NCBI RefSeq assembly: GCF_000220395.1
Contig: NW_004086491.1
Span: 1 to 59,055 of the forward strand
Source of the DNA: Ichthyophthirius multifiliis
Taxonomy: Eukaryota > Ciliophora > Oligohymenophorea > Hymenostomatida
Reading direction: 5' to 3'
Length of the DNA stretch: 59,055 nucleotides
The position numbers were made by a program, and so were the translations under genes. The notes below the pieces were generated by a model. The model was not told the DNA's origin. It did not search any database and saw only the letters and a program-made list of their open reading frames with translations. The first letter of the stretch is position 1; the number at the start of each line of letters is the position of its first letter. Shown here piece after piece: positions 26,236 through 35,827 of this stretch.

Positions 26236-26618
26236 TCAACCAAAAAGATCTCCCATATCGAAATCTTCCTCTTCTTCTTTTTTGGCTTTTTTTATTTTAT
26301 TAATAAAAAATCATTTTAAAAATATTAATATTTATACGTTCTTCTTTAGGAACTTCTTTAGCAGCAGCCTTAGTAGGAGCTGTTTTTTAAGCAGTAGCTG
26401 CTGTAGCAGATCCAGAAGCAATGCCACCTCCTAATGAAGGAACTAATTTGGAAGCAGGTGTGTGTGCAAATATTCTTTAGAAAGCAGCATTTTATGTAGC
26501 ATTTACTTTAAGGTTGGCTCCTTTTAATACTTTTTCAACGTTTTCGGCAGATGTGGGTAATTCTGCATCTACTAATAAAAGAGTGGCATATGCATATGCA
26601 AGTTATTCACTGTTCATT
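26236..26618 (-). CDS. RPLP1: 60S acidic ribosomal protein P1
   Basis: ATG at 26616-26618, TGA at 26236-26238. The product is about 110 residues with the P1 pattern: N-terminal dimerisation helices (ATLLLVDAELPTSAENVEKV, then LKGANLKVNATQNAAFQRIF), a Gly/Ala-rich hinge (SLGGGIASGSATAATA), a charged stretch (KKEEEEDFD) and the C-terminal tail DMGDLFG. P-stalk proteins recruit and activate the translational GTPases on the large subunit. One 52-nt intron (26286-26337; GTATAAATATT...AAAAAAG) separates the hinge from the acidic tail and joins in frame. The conserved terminal peptide is slightly altered from the common GFGLFD ending. It is head-to-head with eS21, 232 bp away, suggesting a shared promoter. 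Confidence 0.95.
26286..26337 (-). other. Intron of the P1 gene
   Basis: A 52-nt A+T intron with GTATAA and AAAAAG boundaries. It is removed between KEVPKEE and the PKKEEEEDF acidic tail, and splicing restores the diagnostic P1 ending. Confidence 0.85.
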
Positions 26619-26850
26619 TTTTGATATTTTTTTTTTTTGATATATTTTTGTTTTATTAATTAAATATTATATATATATATTTTATTTTTAATGATTTTTT
26701 TTAATTTTTATCCTCTTTTTATTCTTATTGAAATAATAAAGTATAAAAAAAGAAAAGTATATATATATATATATATATATTTAATAAAAAAAAAAAAAAA
26801 AAAATTATTTTAAAAATATAAAAGAAAAATAATATTTTTTTTAAAAAAAA
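26619..26850. promoter_or_regulatory. Shared divergent promoter region of the P1 and eS21 genes
   Basis: The 232 bp between the two start codons is A+T-only, with a (TA)n run near 26759-26780 and a poly-A tract near 26788-26804. Both flanking genes are ribosomal proteins read outward. No specific factor site can be named; co-regulation is inferred from the arrangement. Confidence 0.5.
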
Positions 26851-27208
26851 ATGAACGCTGGTAGAAAAAATTAATGGAGCAAAGCCATGACTGGTTTAGT
26901 TAATGATTAAAAAGTTTTAGTCGATTAATATCTTCCAAGAAAATGTGAATGGACAAATAGAATTATTCATTCTACTGATGCATCTTCAATTTAAGTTAAT
27001 GTTGCAGAAGTAAATTTATTTTTATTTTAAATTTGCAAGTTTTTATTTTAAATCTATCAAAAAAAAAATCAAGGTTGGATTAAATGGATAAATGAGTGGG
27101 AAAAAAACTTCCGTTATTTTAAGTGGATATATTAGAGCTAAAGGAGATTCTCATGTAGCTTTAGAAACTGTACTTAAAGAAAAAGGTTTATATCCTATTT
27201 AAGAATGA
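26851..27208 (+). CDS. RPS21: 40S ribosomal protein eS21
   Basis: ATG 26851 (MNAGRKNQWSKAMTGLVND), TGA 27206-27208, 97 residues. The core matches eS21: VDQYLPRKCEWTNRIIHSTD, ASSIQVNVAEVGLNGQMSG, then a beta-rich end (VILSGYIRAKGDSHVALETV). It lies on the small-subunit body and takes part in late 40S maturation. One 64-nt intron (27010-27073, GTAAATTTA...AATCAAG) falls exactly between NVAE and VGLNG and joins in phase 0. The N-terminus carries about 20 residues not seen in the animal protein. It is divergent from the P1 gene. Confidence 0.95.
27010..27073 (+). other. Intron of the eS21 gene
   Basis: A 64-nt GT...AG intron in phase 0, located inside the most conserved eS21 segment, which is restored on removal. 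Confidence 0.9.
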
Positions 27209-27508
27209 TGTTTTTTTTTTTATTAAAAACATCTTTTCATTTTTAATTTTTAAATTAAAAAATTAATAAATTTATATAAAACAAAAAAATTATTGTGTGT
27301 ATTTTTTATTTTTATAAAGTAAAATTTATTTATTTAAATTTTTTTTTTTATTTAACAATTTCGCATTTTTATATAAAATTTATATTGCTTTTAAGAATAT
27401 ATATATATATATATTTATAATTATTCTTGAAAATTAATATAAATAAATTTTTTTTTTTTCAAAAAATGTTATATTAAATTATTAAATTTTTACAATAAAA
27501 AATAAAAA

Positions 27509-28906
27509 TCACTATTTATTAACATACTTGGCTAGAAAAACTTCATCAATTCCCTCATTTTAAAACTACTATAAGTATTTATTAAACTTCTTTTAATATT
27601 CTTTATAAGTTATTTATTTTTCTTTTATATCATCCTTAAGTGGATCATGGTTAGTTTTTTTAAGAAAATCATAGGCAGTATTTAAATTTTAACTATAAAA
27701 AAATTCACAGATATTCCAAAAAGCCTAATCCAATTCAAATTCGAATTATTTTTTTCTAAACTAAGGCGGATAAGGGGGTGGGTTAACCATCCAATTTTAA
27801 AATATATTAACATCATAGAAATTATTATCAATATAGTTAACGAAAAGTTCTTCCCCATCAAATATATCTCTTATTGCAAAAACACCCACTACATGTAAAA
27901 AATCTAATTTATTGAAAATTTTTTCATATTTTTAATATTTCTGTAAAATTCTATAGTACGATTTTCTTTTAAAAGGACTTTTTGCCCTAATATATGGTAA
28001 AAACTGTCTGTAATTTTCCGCAAAAAAATGTTCGGGGATAAACATATCTAAAAAAATCACATTTGGACTCGTGAATTTCGGAGGATGATTTATTTTATGC
28101 CCTAAACTATATGGATTTATAAAATGAGGCGGTATATTTTTAATATAACTATTTTCTTAGTCAGTTTTCTATTCTGACCCTAAATAAAAATCTTAAATTG
28201 ATGTCCCATAAGTAAACGGATAAAGAATATCCTAATTAAAATCAACTACAATATTATCAAATCTATGAATATATTCATCAGGTTATATATAATTATTCCT
28301 TGTGCTTGAAAAGTCATTTATATCTTCATATATAACACCTCCTACAAAACCCAATAATTAACCTTAGTTTATTTTTTTTAGGCCTTTTTTGCATTCTAGA
28401 AATACACCTTCACCTGCTTAATGATGTTTTATTTAACTTTCTTTTATTTTTAATTCAAAGCCTAAATTTTATTTTATTTTGCTTTATATTTCAGTATTTT
28501 TATACTCCCAAATGCTTATAAGGTCGTTTTAGTCGTCTGTTTCAATTAATGAAAATATTGGAAATTTGTCGGGGTCGATTAGGGAGGTTATATTTGATTT
28601 TTATTCCAGTTTTTTATTTAATATTATGTCTGATTCCTCTAATGAATACTTTTTTAATGTATTTAATATGTTGTATATTTACTCTAAATGATCCCCGTTT
28701 GAAAATTCGATTTATTAATTTATTGATAAACTATTTGTGAATCTATATGCTTCATCTAATGGTTCGGTATGACCTTATAATATATTGGAACGAGTACGGG
28801 TTAATAAGGCAGATATATATGATTGTTCTTCCCATTTATATAGGGAATATTTTTTACGGAGAAGGACTAATAATGGGTTTTGTTTTGTGTATAAAAAACG
28901 GAACAT
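27509..28906 (-). CDS. SET-domain protein, SETD9-like
   Basis: An intronless frame of 466 codons, from ATG 28904-28906 (MFRFLYTKQNPLLVLLRKKY) to TGA 27509-27511. A basic N-terminus comes first, then a helical region (YISALLTRTRSNILQGHTEP). A SET fold starts near GEGVFLECKKGLKKINQGQ and continues through LLGFVGGVIYED, SLGHKINHPPKFTSPNV and VVGVFAIRDIFDGEELFVNY. The segment before the last strand (FFAENYRQFLPYIRAKSPF) parallels the FPxELKQYLPNIAY stretch of animal SETD9, which is why I prefer that subfamily. The usual NHSC motif is INHPP. SET proteins are S-adenosylmethionine-dependent lysine methyltransferases; the SETD9 substrate is not known to me. The N-terminus could be a mitochondrial presequence (Arg/Lys, few acids), a tentative view. 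Confidence 0.78.
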
Positions 28907-29874
28907 TTTTTTATTTTATTTTTAAAATAATTTTTTTAGGCCTTTAATTATTTTTATTTTTAATTAAAGATTTTTTATTTTTATTTTTTATTCAAAAAAA
29001 TAAATGAATATACGGATTTTTTTTTATTTTTTATTAATATGTTTTTTAATAATGTTTTTTAAATAAATAAAGAAATATTTCTTTGTTTATATTTATTTTT
29101 ATTTTATTATTTTATCATATTAAATAATATATAAAAATATTTTATTTAATTAAAAATAGCGAAAGTAAAGATTTTTAATGCGGTATAATAATAATATTTA
29201 TTATAATTTATATAATATTAATTTTTACTTATTTTTATCAAATAATATATAAATAAAATTAAAATCTTTTTTTAAAAAAGTATAAAAGTAAGTTCTTTTA
29301 TATTTTTAGAAATATTTAATGAACTTTATTCTTATTTTATTTTAATTCTATTTCTATTTTTTTTTTTTTGATAATGATAAAATAAATAAAAAGTACAACA
29401 AAAACATATATAATTAATCATTATATTAATACCAAAGAAACACTATCATAAAAAAAAAAAATTAATAAAATAAAATAGAATAGAATAGAATAAATTGATA
29501 TAAAAAAAATGAGCACAAATTTAAAATATTTAAAATAAAAAAGTAATTATATATATAAAATTTACAATAATAATTATTAAGGTTAAATTTAAAATTTTAT
29601 TTATTTATAATGTATTATAAAATCTATTTCATATTATATATTAAATTATCGTTTTTTTATTTTTAATATTTATTATAAATAAAAACATTAATTAATATTA
29701 ATTTTTGTTATAATACTATGTTTTTATTATTACATATAAATTTACCCATACACTTTACAAAATATAAAAGCTTTAATATATTTTACTATTAATAAAATAA
29801 AAAAAGGTCATGTATTTTATAATAAATTTATATTCTATTATAATTTTATTCTATTATAAATTATAGTATTTAAC
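28907..29874. other. A+T-rich intergenic spacer
   Basis: About 970 bp between the SETD9-like start and the stop of the next minus-strand gene. It contains T- and A-runs and short TA blocks. No frame of coding character, RNA gene or repeat array is visible. Confidence 0.75.
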
Positions 29875-31160
29875 TCAATATCTTTATAATTAATCTTCAA
29901 TAGACGCACTTATTAACGAAATTTATATTCCTTCTTAATTTCTGAAATATATAATTAATCTATATTTCTCATTCATTTTTAATTGATATTATTCATTGTC
30001 CAAAGCATTAATATTTTCCATATTAGGGTAATCAGCGAAACTTAAATAATCTTCTTATACATTCACTTATACTACCATCTAACTGTTTTTGGTAAAATAT
30101 TATTTAATATTAACTCCTTTGATTATCTTTTCACAAAAACTCTCATTCTAAAATTTACCGAGCTATATGGCATAAAAATACTATCTATCATACCAATTAA
30201 TATCTTTATTACAATCTTCTGTCAATCCAATAATAATACATTCTAAAGGACTTTAACTAAACTGAAATACAAATTTGTAACTCTTATTATTTTCAAGAAT
30301 TAAGTTTGAATATATTTAACCTCTTCCAACAAAATTTGCTGTGAAATTCTCGTATCCATATATATTTTTTTAAATATCAATCAAATGTGATTTTTCATAA
30401 GTACTTTTTACAAAATATAAGTCATCTATTCTTTTACTTTATTTTATTTTTATTAAATAATAAATAATAAAAAAAATATACATTTATTATCCTAGTTATA
30501 ACTAATTTAAATCCTTTATTATTTTTCCTTGAATTTTTTAAAAGACGGATTTCTAAAAGCACGGGATTTTTGTATTAATAAAATTTATTTTGTCCATAAT
30601 TATTTTATTATTATATTCGTATTCTAAATATTATTAGTTTATATACTCATCTAATTTCTAATTTATTGTCTAATAATTATATATATTATTCTAAATAATA
30701 TTATAAAACTCCTTGTAATGCGAAAAACTAGAATACTCGTCTTATAACTCTTAATAACATTTCATAGTTTCTAGAGCTTATTGTATTGTTACTTTTTTAT
30801 TTCTTAAATTTTCTATATTACTTATGATATTAACTCTTGAAAATTCTCTTCTACTATTTCTATTAAATTCTCTATATTTATATCGTTTTGAATGTTTTAC
30901 ATCTTTTCGCGAATAGTTGGGTCTATTATTGGCCAATATAATTGCTAAAATTTGCTTTATTCGCATTCCCCTTCTTAATTGTTTTGAGAAAAAATTATTG
31001 ATAAAGGTATAGATTGTGTTTGTTGAGATTATATTACACATATATAACATTGAAGTCTTTCTTAATTTTCGCATTCTTCACCTACATATATCCCTTAAAT
31101 TTAATTATTTTTATGCTTTAGACATTCGTTTAAACAGGAAGTGTTTGAAATGATGTTCAT
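29875..31160 (-). CDS. B-box-like zinc-finger, coiled-coil, SPRY-like protein
   Basis: Start ATG 31158-31160 (MNIISNTSCLNECLKHKNNQ), stop TGA 29875-29877. The N-terminus has paired Cys/His (CLNEC, then EECENQERLQCYIC) reminiscent of a B-box. A long coiled-coil section follows (NDINIENLIEIVEENFQELI; LEYEYNNKIIMDKINFINTK), then a beta-rich domain of about 150 residues (YKFVFQFSQSPLECIIIGLT; QMVVQVNVQEDYLSFADYPN; YRLIIYFRNQEGIQISLISA) resembling SPRY. The layout parallels TRIM proteins without a RING. One intron, 30437-30481 (45 nt), is well placed; a one-base frame change sits in an A6 run near 30797. A second, unrelated-looking gene of the same architecture lies at 45392. Architecture call is moderate, and the ligand or substrate is unknown. 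Confidence 0.7.
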
Positions 31161-31811
31161 ATAATTTTTAATTTTTTTTTATTGGTATATATTATATATT
31201 TAAATACTTATTTTTTGTTTTATAGAAAAATAATAAAAATATAAAAAATTTTATTTTAAATTATTTATATTTGTATTTTTTAAAACCCAAAAAAATAAAA
31301 AAAGATTTTGATAAAATTATTTTATTAAAATATATTTTTTTCTTTTTTTTTTTATTTTATTTTTAAAGTGTTGTTTTGGTTTTTTTTTTTTAAAAAAAAT
31401 AATTATAAATTATTTTTATTTTTTTACACAAAAAATGAATTATTAATTTTTTTATATAAAAAAAATGAATTATTGATTTTTTTATTTTTTAATTTTTATA
31501 ATATATAAAATTATTTTATTTTTAATGAACTTTATCTATATAAGTTATAAATTTGTTATATAAAATACCACTTTTACTTATTACTATAGTAAAATATGAT
31601 ATTTATAATTACAAATAAAGATACTTTATAAATATAAAAAAATTAGCAAAATAAATTTAGATCTTTTTCACTATTACTGAAAAAAAATAAAAAATAAAAA
31701 ATATAATATGAGATTTTACTATTATAAAAATATTTATTTTTATATACTTATAAAAAATAATAATAATAAAAAAAATATATATATATAAAAAAAAAAAAAA
31801 ACTAATAAAAA
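31161..31811. other. Divergent intergenic region
   Basis: About 650 bp of A+T-rich DNA between the starts of a minus-strand and a plus-strand gene, with poly-T/A tracts and a short (TA)n at about 31774. It presumably holds both promoters. No motif can be singled out and no RNA gene is seen. Confidence 0.7.
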
Positions 31812-32387
31812 ATGAAATTAGATTAAAGTCTTAAATAAAAAAAAAAATATACAAAAATAACAAAAAAAATAGCTCAAACTTTCCTTAATAAAATAATCTT
31901 TGAGAATAAATCTATAAAATAAAGTGCTTTAGAAGTCAATATAAATTATTCTTCAGCGAAATGTATTCTAAGTACACACAGAAAAAAACAGAAAACTATT
32001 TAGAACTCTTATTAATCTTCGAATTCGAATATTTCTTAATGCTCATAAGATTTAAAAAAATGTGGGTATACTAAGCTAAACTAAGCAGGTAAATTATCTA
32101 ATATTGAAATAGCATACTCTGTTGGTGGAAACCCAATAGAAAATAATAATAATAATATTAAAATTAATTATAATAATAATAATATTAATAATAATAATTT
32201 TTAAATTATTAATAATTTTAATTTTAAAAAATAATAATGCTTAAATAATATACAATTTAATAATATTTTTGATTCTTTTTAAAATTAAAATTAAGGCTTT
32301 AATCGAAACTATGATATTTGTCCGAAAAGATAATAATAAGGGTTTTTTTATTATAATAACTTGATGCCTTAATTTTTTAATTCTTGA
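31812..32387 (+). CDS. Small HTH-like, Asn-rich protein
   Basis: ATG 31812 to TGA 32385-32387, 191 residues, no intron. The basic N-terminus (KKKYTKITKKIAQTFLNKII) leads into a helix-turn-helix-like segment (KQSALEVNINYSSAKCILST, then HRKKQKT). It resembles the pattern of homeodomain-like HTHs in which the second helix reads I-x-Y-S-T-A-K-x-I. A Ser/Cys-rich linker follows, then a long Asn-rich region (about 32143-32260) ending FFYYNNLMPQFFNS. It may be a small DNA-binding regulator. The HTH reading is based on pattern only, and the Asn-rich tail is typical of A+T-driven low complexity. It is read towards the 32.8 kb fragment and the gap. Confidence 0.6.
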
Positions 32388-32787
32388 CCTTATTTTAAGC
32401 TTAATAAACTTATTTCAATTCATTTAAAATCAAAATTATTTATAGTTTTTAATATATATATTTTTATTTAATAAATAAGTAATATTACCTCTAATACTTA
32501 TAAATTGTGATTGGTTAAAAATATTAAATTCTCTTTAAAAATAAATTATTATTAAAAATCTCTTTTTTTTAATAAAGAATATAAAATTATATATAATTAA
32601 TGTTTTTTTTTTTTTTAATTTATATGTTTTTTTATAATTTTTTAATAGAAAATATATATAAATATTTATTTTAAACAATAAAATAATTTAAATTTTTAAC
32701 AAAAAAATAATAAAATAAAACACACTAATATATTAATTTTATATTTAAAATAAAATCTTATTATAAAAAGAAAAAAATAATTAACTA
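32388..32787. other. A+T-rich intergenic spacer
   Basis: 400 bp with no recognisable gene, RNA or repeat array. Confidence 0.7.
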
Positions 32788-33095
32788 TGAAATTTAATCA
32801 ATTAATAATAATAGTTTAGAAGAAATTGAACTCGAAGATTATAGTTTTATTATTTAGAAATATAAAATTAAAAATTTAAAAAAAGGAATCAAGCTTAAGT
32901 GCAAATATAGGAAGTAATTTTAGCTTTAAAAAAATAATTTTAATAAAAATTCTTATAAGTATATTTTTTTTTTGAATAAAAATATAAAATTAAAATGTTC
33001 ATAGAATAATAAAGCAAATTAATAAGTAATTTTTTGTAAAAAAAGGAAATAATATAAAAAATATATATAATTAATAAGAAACATAGAAAAAATAT
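32788..33095 (+). CDS. Possible small gene or gene fragment
   Basis: ATG 32788 begins a short frame. The adjacent frame reads YEIQSINNNSLEEIELEDYS then FIIQKYKIKNLKKGIK and runs without TGA to about 33095. The second frame has better amino-acid balance, so the first may contain a one-base error just after the start. No domain is recognised and the product would be only about 100 residues, Lys/Asn-rich. It lies just upstream of the 490-N gap and may be one end of a longer gene. Low confidence. Confidence 0.3.
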
Positions 33096-33365
33096 GAAAA
33101 TAAATAAATCAAAAATGTATAAAAAGTAGAGCAAATAACTGTAATAAAAAGTAAAATTAACAAATATAAAAAATAAAAATAAAAATAACAAATATTATAA
33201 TTGTAAAATAAAATTATAATATCATTTATATAAATTGATATATTATTGTATAAATATTATGTTGAAAATAAAAATAAAAATTACAAAAGATTAGAAAAGA
33301 AAATAAAATGCTTTTGATAAATAAAAGTAAAATTTGAATATTCAATATGAAAAAATATAAAAATA

Positions 33366-33408
<43 letters not shown>

Positions 33409-33423
33409 ATATATTATTATTTT

Positions 33424-33913
33424 NNNNNNNNNNNNNNNNNNNNNNNNNNNNNNNNNNNNNNNNNNNNNNNNNNNNNNNNNNNNNNNNNNNNNNNNNNNNN
33501 NNNNNNNNNNNNNNNNNNNNNNNNNNNNNNNNNNNNNNNNNNNNNNNNNNNNNNNNNNNNNNNNNNNNNNNNNNNNNNNNNNNNNNNNNNNNNNNNNNNN
33601 NNNNNNNNNNNNNNNNNNNNNNNNNNNNNNNNNNNNNNNNNNNNNNNNNNNNNNNNNNNNNNNNNNNNNNNNNNNNNNNNNNNNNNNNNNNNNNNNNNNN
33701 NNNNNNNNNNNNNNNNNNNNNNNNNNNNNNNNNNNNNNNNNNNNNNNNNNNNNNNNNNNNNNNNNNNNNNNNNNNNNNNNNNNNNNNNNNNNNNNNNNNN
33801 NNNNNNNNNNNNNNNNNNNNNNNNNNNNNNNNNNNNNNNNNNNNNNNNNNNNNNNNNNNNNNNNNNNNNNNNNNNNNNNNNNNNNNNNNNNNNNNNNNNN
33901 NNNNNNNNNNNNN
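33424..33913. other. Assembly gap (490 N)
   Basis: 490 undetermined bases. Both sides are (TA)n-rich (33369-33404 and about 33976-34001), so the gap probably reflects failure to assemble a TA repeat. Any open frame spanning it is meaningless. The rest of 33096-34413 is A+T spacer without a supported gene. Confidence 0.95.
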
Positions 33914-33971
33914 TTAATTTATTATTATTAAATATTTCTATATATAATTTTTAATTCTTATAATATTATAC

Positions 33972-34007
<36 letters not shown>

Positions 34008-34413
34008 ATTAGACAAGATCATTCATTGATATGATTTATAACTAAGGAATTATTTTATTTATTTTTAAGAATTAATTTAAAAAACGAATATTTAATTTAT
34101 TTTTATTCATTTTTATTGTTAATATGTCTAAATTGCTTATAATCTTGTAAATAAAAAAAATTAAATAATATAAAATATTAAATTCAAAATATTTATATTA
34201 ATTAATTATATTTACATATTTTTTTAAATTAAATATATAAAACTTTTTTGTATATTATTTATTATAAAATTAATTTAAAAATCAAAAAAAAAAAAAATTA
34301 TATTATAAAAAAAAAAATTAATAACATACAAGTAAAATAAAAATAAATAATTAAAAATCTTTTAAAAAAAATTAATTGTAAAATAAAAAAACTTTTTTAA
34401 TTAATAATAAAAA

Positions 34414-35341
34414 ATGCTATCCTTAAATAAAAAAATAAACAAAAAAAAATAAATTTTATAGGATGCATCAGAAGAAGAAGAATACTTAACAAAATATTCG
34501 ACATAATGTTCTATAGCAAATAATTAAATATTATAAGAAGATGATTAAAAAGAAATTACTTTAAAATAAATTATTTAAGATTCAAAGAGTGGAATTCCTT
34601 CCTTAAATGAAGAAAAAGTAATGCAAATTTAAGCATTAAAACACTTGAAAGCAAAAAATAAATTATCAAACAAAAAGAAAATTAATAGTTTTTCATTTAG
34701 CAACAAAAAGTAACATACAAAAAATGGACAAAACATGAAACAGAAAAATTTTTTAAAGGTTTGCAATTATTTGGAACTGATTTTTCTTTGATTTCAAAAA
34801 TTTTTTAATAAAGGACAAGAATATAAATAAAAGTAATTTTTTATTAATAAATATAAAATATAATTATTTTTATTAAAAATAAAAAGAATAAATTTAGAAA
34901 GGAAGAAAAATAAACATGCAAAAGATTGAATATGCAATTAAATAAAATTAAAAAATGAGATTTAATAAAATTCTTAAAAAATTAAATATATAGAAATAAA
35001 TTTTAAATATAAATTAAGATATTATATGTAAAAAAAGAATTAAAATACTAAATAATTAAAGAAGACTTAGAAAAAGCTCATTTGATTCTATAGATTCTGT
35101 TGATATTGTAAATAATATAAATATTTACTTATATTTATTTTTAATTTAATTTTAATTTTAATTTTATATTTATATTTATATTTATATTTATTATTTATTT
35201 ATTTATTTATTATTTTTTATTTTTTTTATATATAAATTGATTTATTTTTATATATATTTATATATTAAGGAAATAGTTGAATAAATAATTGATGTATAAA
35301 ATTAATATTAAAATTTTAATTTAAACCTATATTCATAATGA
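34414..35341 (+). CDS. BDP1: Transcription factor IIIB subunit B'' (BDP1-like)
   Basis: ATG 34414, TGA 35339-35341. After an acidic, Glu/Asp-rich N-terminal region (DASEEEEYLTKYSTQ) comes the extended SANT/Myb domain diagnostic of BDP1: KWTKHETEKFFKGLQLFGTD, FSLISKIFQQRTRIQIK, then NKFRKEEKQ across an intron (GTAATTTTT...AAAAAG, about 34830-34884). BDP1 with TBP and BRF1 forms TFIIIB, which positions RNA polymerase III on tRNA, 5S and U6 genes. The protein is much shorter than the human one, as expected since only the SANT core is conserved. A one-base frame change lies at the A6 run 34719-34724, just before the SANT domain. Further 3' exons (RRLRKSSFDSIDSVDI; EIVEQIIDVQNQYQ) are inferred. 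Domain call is strong. Confidence 0.85.
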
Positions 35342-35827
35342 ATTTTTATATATATTCTTTATTTATTTATTTTATTTAGAAAAAATATAAAAAAATATTA
35401 TCTATATACATTAATATTTATTTTATGTATTATTTTTTTAGTTTTATTATTTATTTGTGTTAAGGCATTTTTAATTATTTTTATCCAAATCAGTATAATA
35501 ATATTAATTAATATTTTAAATTTTTCTTATTTTCTATATTATTAATAATATAAAAAACTATTTTTTATTTTAATTTTTTATTTATATTTTTCTGATTTAA
35601 ATTATTTTTTAAAAATTAAATTATAATTTACCCTTATAAAATCGCTTAAAATTAAACTATATTATTTTTTAAAAGAATTATATATTTTATTTTTTTAATT
35701 ATATATAATATATTTTAATTCTTATTATAACAATATTTTCATAATATAAATAACTAATAAAATAAATTATATTTTTAATACTAAAAATCAAAAAAAGAAA
35801 ATATTATTTATTAAATAAAAAATAAAC
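35342..35827. other. Intergenic spacer between BDP1 and Sec24
   Basis: About 490 bp of A+T-rich sequence between two co-directional genes. There are T-runs downstream of BDP1 and an A-rich leader before the Sec24 start. No gene or RNA is seen. Confidence 0.75.

Noticed and set aside
28549-28947. Two short plus-strand frames resembling membrane peptides
   Set aside because: They overlap the 5' part of the intronless SETD9-like gene on the opposite strand, which has recognisable domains.
33347-33931. Open frames running across the N block
   Set aside because: They consist mainly of undetermined bases and a TA repeat (Tyr-Ile), with no coding evidence.
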